Positions 55,641-64,000 of a DNA stretch of 64,000 nt are shown one piece after another (within the stretch, counting starts at the first letter, position 1; every line of letters begins with the position of its first letter). Where the stretch lies: contig NZ_JAPENW010000001.1 in NCBI RefSeq assembly GCF_026341855.1, positions 1,426,001 to 1,490,000 of the forward strand, in the 5' to 3' direction. The notes under the pieces were generated by a model. The model saw only the letters and a program-made list of their open reading frames with translations, searched no databases and was not told the origin of the DNA. The DNA is from Streptomyces sp. NBC_00568 (GTDB taxonomy: Bacteria > Actinomycetota > Actinomycetes > Streptomycetales > Streptomycetaceae). The position numbers and the translations under genes are program-made.

Positions 55641-57005
55641 GTGCGCCCCACCGCCGCCCCACTTCTCCTCGCGACACTGCTCACGGCCACCACGCTCACC
55701 GCGTGCGGCTCCGGATCCGGAAGCGATCCGGACACCGTGAAGGTGTCGTTCAAGCAGTCCACGGACAACTCGGTCCGGGTGATGGACACCTACCTGGGCG
55801 AGATGAAGAAGCAGTTCGAGAAGGCGAACCCGGGGAAGAAGGTCGAACTCGTCCCGATCAAGGCCCCGGACTCCGAGTACTACACCAAGCTCCAGCAGAT
55901 GCTGAGGTCGGCCAAGACGGCGCCCGACCTGGTCTACGAGGACACGTTCCTCATCAACTCGGACATCACGAGCGGGTACTTGAAGCCGCTCGACCCGTAT
56001 CTGGACAAGTGGTCCGACTGGGGCCAGTTCATCGACACCGCGAAGGCGGCGGCCAAGGCGCAGGACGGGAAGACGTACGGCGTCCCGGACGGGACGGACA
56101 CCCGCGGACTCTGGTTCGACAAGGGCATCTTCGCCAAGGCGGGACTGCCGGCCGACTGGCGGCCGAAGACCTGGGACGACGTCCTCACGGCCGCCCGCAC
56201 CATCAAGAAGAAGGTGCCCGGCGTCACCCCCCTGAACGTGTACACGGGCAAACCCGCGGGCGAGGCCGCCACCATGCAGGGCTTCGAGATGCTGCTGTAC
56301 GGGACCGGCGACGGCACGGCGGATCCGCTGTACGACTCCGCGTCCAAGAAGTGGATCGCCGGCGGGCAGGGCTTCAAGGACGCCCTCGCCTTCGTGGAGA
56401 CGGTCTACAAGGAGAAGCTCGGCCCCGACGTCGCCGACGCCCTCGACCCGAACTTCGCGACCAGTGTCCGCGGTGAGCTGCTGCCCGAGGGCAAGCTCGG
56501 CATCGACCTCGACGGCAGCTGGCTCCCGCAGGACTGGCTGAAGGGCTCGGGTCACGAGTGGCCCCAGTGGTCGCAGAAGCTCGGTCTCGCCCCCATGCCC
56601 ACCCAGCACGGCCAGGCCCCCGGCAAGGTCAGCATGTCCGGCGGCTGGACCTGGTCGATCCCCTCCAAGGCGTCCAACCCCGACCTGGCCTTCACCTTCG
56701 TCAAGACCATGCAGACGAAGGCGAACGCCCAGAAGTGGTACATCGCCAACTCCGGTATCGCGGTCCGCAAGGACGTCGCGGCCGACCCGGCGTACGTGAA
56801 GGCGCAGCCCGGCATCGAGTTCTTCACGGACCTGGTGGCCAGCACGCACTACCGGCCCGCCTACCCGGCGTACCCGAGGGTCTCGACCGCCATCCAGGAG
56901 GCGATGGAGAGCGTGACGACGGGCGACAGCTCCGTCGACAAGGCGGCCGCCGACTACGACGAGGAACTGAGGACGGCCACCGGCAACAAGGTGATCCGCA
57001 AGTGA
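55641..57005 (+). CDS. ABC sugar importer, extracellular solute-binding lipoprotein
   Basis: A 454-residue family 1 solute-binding protein. The signal peptide ends at lipobox LTAC (about residues 20-23). Blocks typical of CUT1 sugar binders are QFEKANPGKKVELVPI, KLQQMLRSAKTAPDLVYEDTF and TYGVPDGTDTRGLWFDKGIFAKAG. The sugar cannot be deduced; xylo- or maltodextrin-like oligosaccharides are common. The GTG start has TAGGAGG upstream. It leads a three-gene operon and overlaps the first permease (GTGA). Confidence 0.92.
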   Translation: MRPTAAPLLLATLLTATTLTACGSGSGSDPDTVKVSFKQSTDNSVRVMDTYLGEMKKQFEKANPGKKVELVPIKAPDSEYYTKLQQMLRSAKTAPDLVYEDTFLINSDITSGYLKPLDPYLDKWSDWGQFIDTAKAAAKAQDGKTYGVPDGTDTRGLWFDKGIFAKAGLPADWRPKTWDDVLTAARTIKKKVPGVTPLNVYTGKPAGEAATMQGFEMLLYGTGDGTADPLYDSASKKWIAGGQGFKDALAFVETVYKEKLGPDVADALDPNFATSVRGELLPEGKLGIDLDGSWLPQDWLKGSGHEWPQWSQKLGLAPMPTQHGQAPGKVSMSGGWTWSIPSKASNPDLAFTFVKTMQTKANAQKWYIANSGIAVRKDVAADPAYVKAQPGIEFFTDLVASTHYRPAYPAYPRVSTAIQEAMESVTTGDSSVDKAAADYDEELRTATGNKVIRK

Positions 57006-57937
57006 GTGTCACCGCCAAGACGGCGTCCTCGCGGGTCCGGGCGCCGAGGACCAGGACCGCCTCCCCGCGCCGGGGAGGCCTCCTGCGCTCTCTCACGCGG
57101 ACCCTCCCCCTCGCCCCCGCCGTCGTCCTCCTGCTCCTCTTCCTCGCGGGCCCGATCGTCTACTGCGCCTACATCGCCTTCACCGACCTCCAGTTGACGG
57201 GCCAGGCGCACGCGTCGTTCGTCGGCTTCGACAACTTCCGCAGGGCGTTCAGGGACGACGCCTTCATCAACGCCGTATGGCTGACGCTGGTGTTCACGGT
57301 GCTGTCGTCGCTGATCGGCCAGAACACCCTGGGTCTCGCCCTGGCCGCGCTGATGCAGCGGGCGTCGAAGCCGGTGCGCACCCTGGTCGGCGCGGTCGTC
57401 ATCACGGCGTGGGTGCTGCCGGAGGTCGTCGCGGGCTTCCTGCTGTACGCCTTCTTCCGCCGCGAAGGGACCCTGAACGCCATCCTGGAATGGCTGCGTC
57501 TCCCCTCCCAGAACTGGATGTTCACGCTGCCGATCCTGGCGGTGTCGTTCGCGAACGTGTGGCGGGGCACGGCCTTCTCGATGCTGGTGTACTCGGCGGC
57601 GCTGGGCGAGATCCCGAAGGAGATCACCGAGGCGGCGGAAGTGGACGGGGCGGGCGGCTGGCGGCGGATGTGGCACATCACGCTGCCGATGATCCGCCGC
57701 TCGATCGGCACCAACCTGATGCTCAACACCCTGCAGACGCTGTCGGTGTTCGGGCTGATCTGGGTGATGACGCGGGGCGGTCCGGGAGGCCGCAGCCAGA
57801 CCCTGCCCCTGTTCATGTACGAACAGGCCTTCCAGAACAGCATGATCGGGTACGGGACGGCGGTGGCGCTGCTGCTCCTGGTGGTCGGCTCGCTGTTCTC
57901 GCTGGTGTACATGCGGCTGCTGCGGACGGAGGTGTGA
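57002..57937 (+). CDS. ABC sugar importer permease 1 (MalF-like)
   Basis: A 311-residue inner-membrane permease with six helices. The EAA loop, where the ATPase docks, reads EITEAAEVDGAGGWRRMWHITLPM. A cytosolic Arg/Thr-rich N terminus of about 35 residues precedes the first helix (LPLAPAVVLLLLFLAGPIVY). It begins with GTG 57002, overlapping the binding-protein stop codon, so it is coupled. It works with the next permease as a heterodimer. Confidence 0.93.
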   Translation: MSVTAKTASSRVRAPRTRTASPRRGGLLRSLTRTLPLAPAVVLLLLFLAGPIVYCAYIAFTDLQLTGQAHASFVGFDNFRRAFRDDAFINAVWLTLVFTVLSSLIGQNTLGLALAALMQRASKPVRTLVGAVVITAWVLPEVVAGFLLYAFFRREGTLNAILEWLRLPSQNWMFTLPILAVSFANVWRGTAFSMLVYSAALGEIPKEITEAAEVDGAGGWRRMWHITLPMIRRSIGTNLMLNTLQTLSVFGLIWVMTRGGPGGRSQTLPLFMYEQAFQNSMIGYGTAVALLLLVVGSLFSLVYMRLLRTEV

Positions 57938-57938
57938 G

Positions 57939-58793
57939 ATGGCCGTACCGACACGCGGCGCGACGCTCCGGTCCCGCCGCTCGGGACGGCGCCTGGCCGC
58001 GGACGCGGGCCTGCTGGCGGTGGCGGCGGCGTTCGTGCTCCCGCTGGCCTGGGTGGTCCTGTCCTCCCTGGACGCGCACGCGGACCTGAGGGTGAAGGTG
58101 CCGGACGGGGTGACGCTGTCGAACTTCGACGCCGTACTGAAACCGGACATCACCTTCACGCCCCTGCTGAACAGTCTGATCCTGTGCGGCGGCGGCACCG
58201 CCCTGACGGTGGTGTGCGCGGCCCTCGCGGCCTATCCCCTCTCCCGCTTCCGGTCGCGATTGAACCGCCCCTTCCTGCTGACGATCCTCTTCGCGACGAG
58301 CCTGCCGATCACGGCGATCATGGTGCCGGTGTACGCCCTGTTCGTGCGGGTGAATCTGATCGACACCGTGCAGGGCACGGTCTTCTTCTTCGCCGCCTCT
58401 CAACTGCCCTTCGCCATCTGGCTGATGAAGAACTTCATGGACGGCGTACCGAAGGAGCTGGAGGAGGCGGCCTGGACGGACGGGGCGTCGTCGCTGCAGT
58501 CCCTGGTACGGATCGTGCTGCCGCTGATGGGCCCGGGCGTGGCCGTGGTGACGGTCTTCTCCTTCGTGATGATGTGGGGGAACTTCTTCGTCCCGTTCAT
58601 GCTGCTGCTCACCCCGGACCAGATGCCGGCGTCGGTGAGCATCAACGAGTTCTTCGGGAACCGGGGATCGGTGGTCTACGGGCAGCTGGCGGCGTTCTCG
58701 GTGATCTACTCGACGCCTGTGATCCTGCTGTACGTGCTGGTGGCCCGGCGGCTGGGCGGGGGGTTCGCCCTCGGCGGGGCCGTCAAGGGGTGA
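57939..58793 (+). CDS. ABC sugar importer permease 2 (MalG-like)
   Basis: A 284-residue permease partner. The EAA loop is ELEEAAWTDGASSLQSLVRIVLPL and the C terminus ends right after the last helix, as in MalG. No ATPase gene follows; in Streptomyces many CUT1 importers use the shared ATPase MsiK encoded elsewhere. The ATG lies 1 bp after the permease 1 stop. Confidence 0.93.
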   Translation: MAVPTRGATLRSRRSGRRLAADAGLLAVAAAFVLPLAWVVLSSLDAHADLRVKVPDGVTLSNFDAVLKPDITFTPLLNSLILCGGGTALTVVCAALAAYPLSRFRSRLNRPFLLTILFATSLPITAIMVPVYALFVRVNLIDTVQGTVFFFAASQLPFAIWLMKNFMDGVPKELEEAAWTDGASSLQSLVRIVLPLMGPGVAVVTVFSFVMMWGNFFVPFMLLLTPDQMPASVSINEFFGNRGSVVYGQLAAFSVIYSTPVILLYVLVARRLGGGFALGGAVKG

Positions 58794-58838
58794 GCACCGT
58801 TTCCGGCAGGGCGAATTCAGGGCCGAGGCCGAAACCGT

Positions 58839-59618
58839 ATGTTCCTACAATCTGTGATTGTGGCCGAACAGACCGTAGTCACCGCTGCCCCGGACCCATA
58901 CTTTGTGCGCGTGCACCGACCGCAAGCCCAACAGCCCACCCCGCCGTTCAACGCCCCCGCCGCCCGGAGACTGCGGGCAGCGCTCGGAATGGGGCCCGAG
59001 CATGTCGCGTACGGACTGAGAGCCTCGTACGGGCTGCCGTACGTCACACCCGATCTCGTCACCGCCTGGGAGCGCGGCGTCACCGCGCCGAGCAGCCCTG
59101 AACTCACTGCCCTCGCAGGCGTGTTGTGGTGCTCACCGGGTGAACTCATAGGCGCCCCGCGCACCTTGCGCGAACACCGCGTCGCCCGCGATCTCGCTCA
59201 GGAGGACGTGGCACGCGCAGTCGGGCTCGAACTCCTCGCCTACCAGCGGATGGAGGAGGCCGGAACCTGGCGCGGCAACGAGCGGCAGTCCACCGCGCTC
59301 GCCGATGTTCTCGAACTCTCGCTGCCCGACTTCATCACCGTGACGGGCCGCGACGCGCGGCTCGGCGACCTGCTGCGCAGTGCCGTGACGACGCGCTGGC
59401 AGGCCTATGTGCGCCCGGTCTCGAAGGTGGTGCCCCTGGACCGGAACCTCCTGGAGACCGCGCTGGAGGAGATGCACACCGACTACCAGGGGCAGATGGT
59501 GGCGACGCTGAACTGGGGCGGCGGTTCGGCCGCGACCGGTTCCGGCGAGTCCGGCCGGGAGTACCTCGACCGGGTCGTCGACCACTTCTGGTCGACGGTC
59601 CACAGAAGTACGTACTGA
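58839..59618 (+). CDS. Helix-turn-helix (XRE-like) DNA-binding protein
   Basis: A 259-residue protein with two HTH-like segments: about residues 42-100 (RRLRAALGMGPEHVAYGLRASYGLPYVTPDLVTAWERG) and 105-160 (LREHRVARDLAQEDVARAVGLELLAYQRMEEAGTWRGNE). The C-terminal region (DRNLLETALEEMHTDYQGQMVATLNWGGG) is conserved among Streptomyces homologues I recall but has no assigned role. The start could be ATG 58839 or GTG 58860 (VAEQTVVTAAPDP). It may regulate a neighbour; it converges with pfkA, separated by a 36-bp palindrome. Confidence 0.72.
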   Translation: MFLQSVIVAEQTVVTAAPDPYFVRVHRPQAQQPTPPFNAPAARRLRAALGMGPEHVAYGLRASYGLPYVTPDLVTAWERGVTAPSSPELTALAGVLWCSPGELIGAPRTLREHRVARDLAQEDVARAVGLELLAYQRMEEAGTWRGNERQSTALADVLELSLPDFITVTGRDARLGDLLRSAVTTRWQAYVRPVSKVVPLDRNLLETALEEMHTDYQGQMVATLNWGGGSAATGSGESGREYLDRVVDHFWSTVHRSTY

Positions 59619-59627
59619 GCGCGGGGC

Positions 59628-59663
59628 CCGTGGTCCGACGCCCGGCCGGGCGTCGGACCACGG
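59628..59663. terminator. Perfect 36-bp palindrome between convergent genes
   Basis: Two 18-bp arms with no loop (59628-59645 and 59646-59663) lie between the HTH gene stop and the pfkA stop. It would form a bidirectional terminator hairpin once a few central bases open. Confidence 0.75.
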
Positions 59664-59699
59664 CCACGGCGTCCGGCCGGGGCCTCGCCCCCGAGGGGA

Positions 59700-60725
59700 C
59701 TAGAAGACCGACTCCGCCTCGTCCATCCGGTCCTTCGGCACCGTCTTCAGCTCGGTGGTCGCGTCCGCGAGCGGCACCATCTCGATGTCCGTGCCGCGCA
59801 GCGCGGTCATCCTGCCGAAGTCGCCGCGGTGCGCGGCCTCGACGGCGTGCCAGCCGAAGCGGGTGGCGAGGACACGGTCGTACGCGGTCGGGGAGCCGCC
59901 GCGCTGGACGTGGCCGAGAATGACCGGCTTGGCCTCCTTGCCGAGGCGGCGCTCCAGCTCGTAGGCGAGGGCGGTGCCGATGCCCTGGAAGCGCTCGTGG
60001 CCGAACTGGTCGATCGCGCCGTGGCCGTAGTCCATGGTGCCCTCGGCGGGGTGGGCGCCCTCGGCGACGCAGATGACGGCGAACCGCTTGCCGCGCGCGA
60101 AGCGCTCCTCGACCATCGCGACGAGATCGGCGGGGTCGAAGGGACGCTCGGGCAGGCAGATGCCGTGGGCGCCGGCCGCCATGCCGGACTCCAGGGCGAT
60201 CCAGCCCGCGTGCCGGCCCATGACCTCGACGACCATCACACGCTGGTGCGACTCGGCCGTGGTCTTCAGACGGTCCATGGCCTCCGTGGCGACGCCGACG
60301 GCGGTGTCGAAGCCGAAGGTGCGGTCCGTCGCGGAGATGTCGTTGTCGATGGTCTTCGGCACGCCGACCACGGGCAGGCCCGCATCCGCCAGCATCCGGG
60401 CCGCCGTGAGCGTGCCCTCGCCGCCGATCGGGATGAGTACGTCGATGCCGAACTCGCGGGCCATGTCCTGCGCGTTGTCGCAGGCCTCGCGGAGCCGGTC
60501 GCGCTGCAGCCGGGAGGAGCCGAGGATGGTGCCGCCGCGGGCGAGGATGCCGCTGACGGCGTTGAGGTCGAGGGTGCGGTAGTGGCCGTCGAGGAGCCCG
60601 GCGTAGCCGTCCTCGAAGCCGATGACCTCGTCCCCGAAGTTGGTGACCGCTCGGTGCACGACCGACCGGATCACTGCGTTCAGGCCAGGGCAGTCGCCGC
60701 CTGCGGTGAGAACTCCGATGCGCAT
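59700..60725 (-). CDS. pfkA: 6-phosphofructokinase
   Basis: A 341-residue group III phosphofructokinase that phosphorylates fructose-6-phosphate. The catalytic block is PKTIDND (Asp127 and Asp129 region), and MGRHAGW binds substrate. The nucleotide-site motif is GGEGT with Gly104, as in ATP enzymes (PPi enzymes have Asp), but the residue before TIDND is Lys124, as in PPi enzymes; Glu103 replaces the usual Asp. This combination is known from actinobacterial ATP-PFKs. The ATG has GGAG about 11 nt upstream. It is divergent from pta, linking glycolytic entry with acetate overflow. Confidence 0.93.
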   Translation of the reverse strand: MRIGVLTAGGDCPGLNAVIRSVVHRAVTNFGDEVIGFEDGYAGLLDGHYRTLDLNAVSGILARGGTILGSSRLQRDRLREACDNAQDMAREFGIDVLIPIGGEGTLTAARMLADAGLPVVGVPKTIDNDISATDRTFGFDTAVGVATEAMDRLKTTAESHQRVMVVEVMGRHAGWIALESGMAAGAHGICLPERPFDPADLVAMVEERFARGKRFAVICVAEGAHPAEGTMDYGHGAIDQFGHERFQGIGTALAYELERRLGKEAKPVILGHVQRGGSPTAYDRVLATRFGWHAVEAAHRGDFGRMTALRGTDIEMVPLADATTELKTVPKDRMDEAESVF

Positions 60726-60980
60726 CGTGCTGTGTCTCCTGCTCCCTGCTGATTCGTGTGAGCCAGTCCGATTGTTTCATGGCCCGAGGTGGCCCGCCGA
60801 TTCCCTCCGCCGGGCGTCCGCCGGGCGGGCCGGAACGCCGCTCCCGCCCGACCAGGAGGTTTGCCCTGGCGGGCGTCCTAGCCAGCGCCGGAGGTATTGT
60901 CAAGAGGGTTCTGCTCACGTTGGTGGGCCCTTTTCCGAGCCCAGAAAACCGCCTGGCGACGAGACGGATGGAGAGCACGC

Positions 60981-63071
60981 GTGACGCGCAGCGTGTACGT
61001 GACCGGGATCGACCGAGGTGACGGCCGCCAGGTCGTCGAGCTGGGGGTCATGGAGCTCCTGACCCGCCAGGTCGACCGGGTGGGGGTGTTCCGTCCGCTC
61101 GTGCACGACGGTCCGGACCGGCTCTTCGAGCTGCTGCGGGCCCGCTACCGGCTGACGCAGGACCCGGCGACGGTGTACGGCATGGACTTCCACGAGGCGT
61201 CCGCGCTCCAGGCCGAGCAGGGCACCGACGAACTGGTGTCCACGCTCGTCGACCGGTTCCACCTGGTCGCCCGCGACTACGACGTCGTCCTTGTCCTCGG
61301 CACCGACTTCGCCGGCACCCAGGTCCCCGACGAGCTGGCGCTCAACGCCCGCCTGGCGAACGAGTTCGCCGCGTCCGTGATCCCAGTGGTCGGCGGCCGG
61401 GGCCAGAATGCCGAGTCGGTGCGCTCCGAGACGCGCAACGCCTACCGCGCCTACGACGGGCTGGGGTGCGACGTCCTCGCCATGGTGGTGAACCGGGTGG
61501 CCCCGGAGGACCGGACGGAGATCCTGGAGCGGCTCGACTCCCGTCTCCCGGTGCCCTGTTACGTCCTGCCGGACGAGCCCGCGCTCTCCGCTCCCACCGT
61601 CGCGCAGATCACCCACGCGCTCGGCGGCGAGGTGCTCCTCGGCGACGACGCGGGGCTCGCCCGTGACGCGCTCGACTTCGTCTTCGGCGGCGCGATGCTG
61701 CCGAACTTCCTGCGGGCGCTGACCCCGGGATGTCTCGTGGTCACCCCGGGGGACCGCGCCGACCTGGTGATCGGCACGCTCGCCGCGCACAGCGCCGGCA
61801 CCCCGCCCATAGCCGGCATCCTGCTCACCCTGGACGAGCGGCCCAGCAGCGAGATCCTGACGCTGGCGGCCCGCCTCGCGCCCGGCACCCCGGTCGTCTC
61901 GGTGGCCGGGAACTCCTTCCCCACGGCGACCGCGCTGTTCGCCATGGAGGGCAAGCTGAACGCGGCGACGCCCCGCAAGGCGGAGACCGCGCTCGGCCTC
62001 TTCGAGCGGCATGTGGACACCAGCGACCTGCTGAAGCGGGTCTCCGCGCCGAGCAGCGACCGGCTCACCCCGATGATGTTCGAGCACAAGCTGCTGGAGC
62101 AGGCCCGCTCCGACCGGCGCCGTGTCGTGCTGCCCGAGGGCACCGAGGAGCGCGTCCTGCACGCCGCCGAGGTGCTGCTGCGCCGGGGTGTCTGCGATCT
62201 GACCCTGCTCGGCCCGGTCGACCAGATCCGCAAGAAGGCCGCCGACCTCGGTATCGACATCAGCGCCACCCAGATCGTCGACCCGCAGACCTCCCCGCTG
62301 CGGGACTCCTTCGCCGAGCAGTACGCCCAGCTCCGCGCCCACAAGGGAGTCACGGTCGAGCTGGCCTACGACGTCGTCGCGGACGTGAACTACTTCGGGA
62401 CGCTCATGGTGCAGGAGGGCCTGGCCGACGGCATGGTGTCGGGGGCCGTGCACTCCACGGCCGCGACCATCCGGCCCGCGTTCGAGATCATCAAGACCCG
62501 GCCGGACTCGAAGATCGTCTCGTCCGTCTTCTTCATGTGCCTGGCCGACAAGGTCCTGGTCTACGGCGACTGCGCGGTGAACCCGGACCCGAACGCCGAG
62601 CAGCTCTGCGACATCGCCATCCAGTCGGCCGCCACCGCGGAGCAGTTCGGCGTGGAGCCGCGGATCGCGATGCTGTCGTACTCCACGGGCACCTCGGGTT
62701 CGGGCGCCGACGTCGACAAGGTGCGCGAGGCGACCGAGCTGGTGCGGCTGCGCCGCGGCGACCTGCGGATCGAGGGGCCCATCCAGTACGACGCCGCCGT
62801 CGAGCCCTCGGTCGCGGCGACCAAGCTGCCGGGGTCGGAGGTCGCCGGACAGGCGTCCGTGCTGATCTTCCCCGACCTCAACACCGGCAACAACACGTAC
62901 AAGGCCGTGCAGCGTTCGGCCGGCGCGATCGCCGTCGGCCCGGTGCTCCAGGGGCTGCGCAAGCCCGTCAACGACCTGTCCCGCGGCGCGCTCGTCCAGG
63001 ACATCGTCAACACGGTCGCCATCACGGCGATCCAGTCCCAGACCCCCGACCAGAAGGCTTCCCAGCAGTGA
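60981..63071 (+). CDS. pta: Phosphate acetyltransferase, long (class II) form
   Basis: A 696-residue enzyme that converts acetyl-CoA and phosphate to acetyl phosphate. It has an N-terminal P-loop-like regulatory domain with degenerate Walker A (VTGIDRGDGRQVVELG), a central DRTGG domain (about residues 210-325) and a catalytic PTA_PTB domain (RRVVLPEGTEERVLHAAEVLLRRG to IAMLSYSTGTSGSGADVDKV). GTG 60981 has GGAG upstream. Its stop overlaps the ackA start (GTGA), giving strict pairing of the two enzymes of acetate metabolism. Confidence 0.95.
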   Translation: MTRSVYVTGIDRGDGRQVVELGVMELLTRQVDRVGVFRPLVHDGPDRLFELLRARYRLTQDPATVYGMDFHEASALQAEQGTDELVSTLVDRFHLVARDYDVVLVLGTDFAGTQVPDELALNARLANEFAASVIPVVGGRGQNAESVRSETRNAYRAYDGLGCDVLAMVVNRVAPEDRTEILERLDSRLPVPCYVLPDEPALSAPTVAQITHALGGEVLLGDDAGLARDALDFVFGGAMLPNFLRALTPGCLVVTPGDRADLVIGTLAAHSAGTPPIAGILLTLDERPSSEILTLAARLAPGTPVVSVAGNSFPTATALFAMEGKLNAATPRKAETALGLFERHVDTSDLLKRVSAPSSDRLTPMMFEHKLLEQARSDRRRVVLPEGTEERVLHAAEVLLRRGVCDLTLLGPVDQIRKKAADLGIDISATQIVDPQTSPLRDSFAEQYAQLRAHKGVTVELAYDVVADVNYFGTLMVQEGLADGMVSGAVHSTAATIRPAFEIIKTRPDSKIVSSVFFMCLADKVLVYGDCAVNPDPNAEQLCDIAIQSAATAEQFGVEPRIAMLSYSTGTSGSGADVDKVREATELVRLRRGDLRIEGPIQYDAAVEPSVAATKLPGSEVAGQASVLIFPDLNTGNNTYKAVQRSAGAIAVGPVLQGLRKPVNDLSRGALVQDIVNTVAITAIQSQTPDQKASQQ

Positions 63072-64000
63072 GCGCCCACCCGTCCCCCGCCACCGCCCTG
63101 CCGGACGAGCCCGGCTCCCCGCAGGCCACGCGTGTCCTCGTCCTCAACTCCGGTTCCTCGTCGGTGAAGTACCAGCTGCTCGACATGCGCGACAGCTCAC
63201 GGCTCGCCGTCGGTCTGGTGGAGCGCATCGGTGAGGGAACCTCTCTGCTGCGGCACACCGCGCTGACGACGGGTGAGACCCGCGAGAGGGACGCCGAGTT
63301 CGCCGACCACGAGGCCGCGCTGAAGGCGGTGGCCGCGGAGCTGGCGGTGGACGGACTCGGCCTGGACTCCCCCGAGCTGGCCGCGATCGGCCACCGGGTG
63401 GTGCACGGCGGGAGGTCCTTCACCGAACCGACGGTGATCGACGAGACGGTCCTCGCCGAGATCGAGCGGCTGATCCCGGTGGCGCCGCTGCACAACCCGG
63501 CGAACCTCACCGGCATCCGCACCGCGATGGTGCTGCGCCCCGACCTCCCCCAGGTGGCGGTCTTCGACACCGCGTTCCACACGACGATGCCGGAGTCGGC
63601 CGCGCGCTACGCGATCGACGTGGCGACCGCCGACGAGCACCGCATCCGCCGGTACGGCTTCCACGGCACCTCGCACGCCTATGTCTCCCGCGCGACCGCC
63701 GAGCTCCTCGGCAAGGCGCCCGAGGAGGTCAACGTCATCGTCCTGCACCTGGGCAACGGGGCCTCGGCGTCGGCGGTCAGGGGCGGGCGGTGCGTGGACA
63801 CCTCGATGGGACTCACACCTCTGGAGGGGCTGGTGATGGGAACACGCTCCGGCGACGTGGATCCGGCCGTCATCTTCCATTTGGAGCGCGTTGGCAAAAT
63901 GTCCACGGACGAGATCGACACTCTGCTCAACAAGAAGAGCGGTCTGATCGGTCTGTGCGGCGACAACGACATGCGGGAGATCCGCCGCCGTGTCGACGAG
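63068..64000 (+). CDS. ackA: Acetate kinase, 5' part (runs off the window)
   Basis: The first 311 of roughly 400 residues. A 20-residue Pro/Ala N-terminal extension precedes VLVLNSGSSSVKYQLLDM, the first phosphate-binding loop. Then come IGHRVVHGG (substrate Arg/His), FHGTSHAYVSR and LHLGNGASASA, and the MGTRSGDVDPAV block of acetokinases. It makes acetate and ATP from acetyl phosphate made by Pta. GTG 63068 overlaps the pta stop codon, so the genes are translationally coupled. The 3' end lies outside the window. Confidence 0.95.
   Translation, partial: MSAHPSPATALPDEPGSPQATRVLVLNSGSSSVKYQLLDMRDSSRLAVGLVERIGEGTSLLRHTALTTGETRERDAEFADHEAALKAVAAELAVDGLGLDSPELAAIGHRVVHGGRSFTEPTVIDETVLAEIERLIPVAPLHNPANLTGIRTAMVLRPDLPQVAVFDTAFHTTMPESAARYAIDVATADEHRIRRYGFHGTSHAYVSRATAELLGKAPEEVNVIVLHLGNGASASAVRGGRCVDTSMGLTPLEGLVMGTRSGDVDPAVIFHLERVGKMSTDEIDTLLNKKSGLIGLCGDNDMREIRRRVDE

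Noticed and set aside
60981..61300. Loss of Walker A Lys in the Pta N-terminal P-loop-like domain
   Set aside because: This domain is commonly degenerate in long Pta proteins, so it is not evidence of decay.

Overview
The window is actinobacterial DNA, almost certainly from a Streptomyces chromosome. It has very high GC with strong third-position GC bias, frequent GTG/TTG starts, many ATGA/GTGA stop-start overlaps, lipobox lipoproteins and long Ala/Pro-rich tails. Gene content and order (pta-ackA, pfkA, the glgE-treS-pep2-glgB operon, glgP, paired secreted proteases, a pierisin/scabin-type ADP-ribosyltransferase) match, from memory, the S. coelicolor SCO5424-SCO5461 core region read in reverse. 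I see no prophage, insertion sequence, CRISPR array, rRNA or tRNA.

Layout. 0-9 kb: mixed small genes: an alanine dehydrogenase/PNT-type dehydrogenase, a MOSC protein, a dinucleotide-binding oxidoreductase, an EF-hand protein, a divergent MerR regulator/GNAT pair, a secreted ADP-ribosyltransferase, a coupled NodB-like lipoprotein and beta-propeller lipoprotein, and an anti-sigma-type ATPase. 8.8-12.4 kb: a crotonase and two tandem Ig-like/YkuD L,D-transpeptidases. 12.5-14.8 kb: glgX. 15-22.5 kb: four translationally coupled ABC exporter half-transporters that form two asymmetric pairs. 22.7-28.7 kb: a quinone-oxidoreductase-like MDR protein, two tandem M4 metalloproteases and a DUF1990 protein. 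28.9-33.1 kb: glgP, divergent from a subtilase. 33.3-41.6 kb: the GlgE pathway operon. 41.6-45.4 kb: a HelD/HelR-like RNA polymerase-associated helicase, a CPPC thioredoxin coupled to a MerR regulator, and an Lrp regulator. 45.5-48.1 kb: a reductase/epimerase, an aldo-keto reductase and a DUF2127 membrane protein. 48.3-51.1 kb: a DHA2 drug exporter divergent from a TetR regulator, with three operator palindromes between them. 51.1-55.5 kb: a remnant of an alkyltransferase-like gene, a DctA-type carboxylate symporter and a divergent CitA/DcuS-type two-component system. 55.5-58.8 kb: a CUT1 sugar ABC importer without its own ATPase. 58.8-64 kb: an HTH regulator, pfkA, pta and the 5' part of ackA.

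How it fits together. Central carbon storage and overflow dominate. TreS makes maltose from trehalose, Pep2 phosphorylates it to maltose-1-phosphate, GlgE polymerises it and GlgB branches the alpha-glucan, while GlgX and GlgP break glucan down. PfkA, Pta and AckA carry glycolytic flux to acetate and ATP. Secreted proteases, L,D-transpeptidases and lipoproteins serve the envelope.

Points most worth a second look: the reciprocal degeneracy of the two ABC pairs; a roughly 116-residue low-complexity insertion near the N terminus of GlgE and a Lys/Ala-rich N-terminal tail on GlgB; the triple operator of the TetR/MFS pair; two MerR promoters with 19-bp spacers and apparently leaderless transcripts; the CPPC thioredoxin; a near-identical segment shared by the two M4 proteases; and the decayed alkyltransferase-like gene in a repeat-rich stretch.
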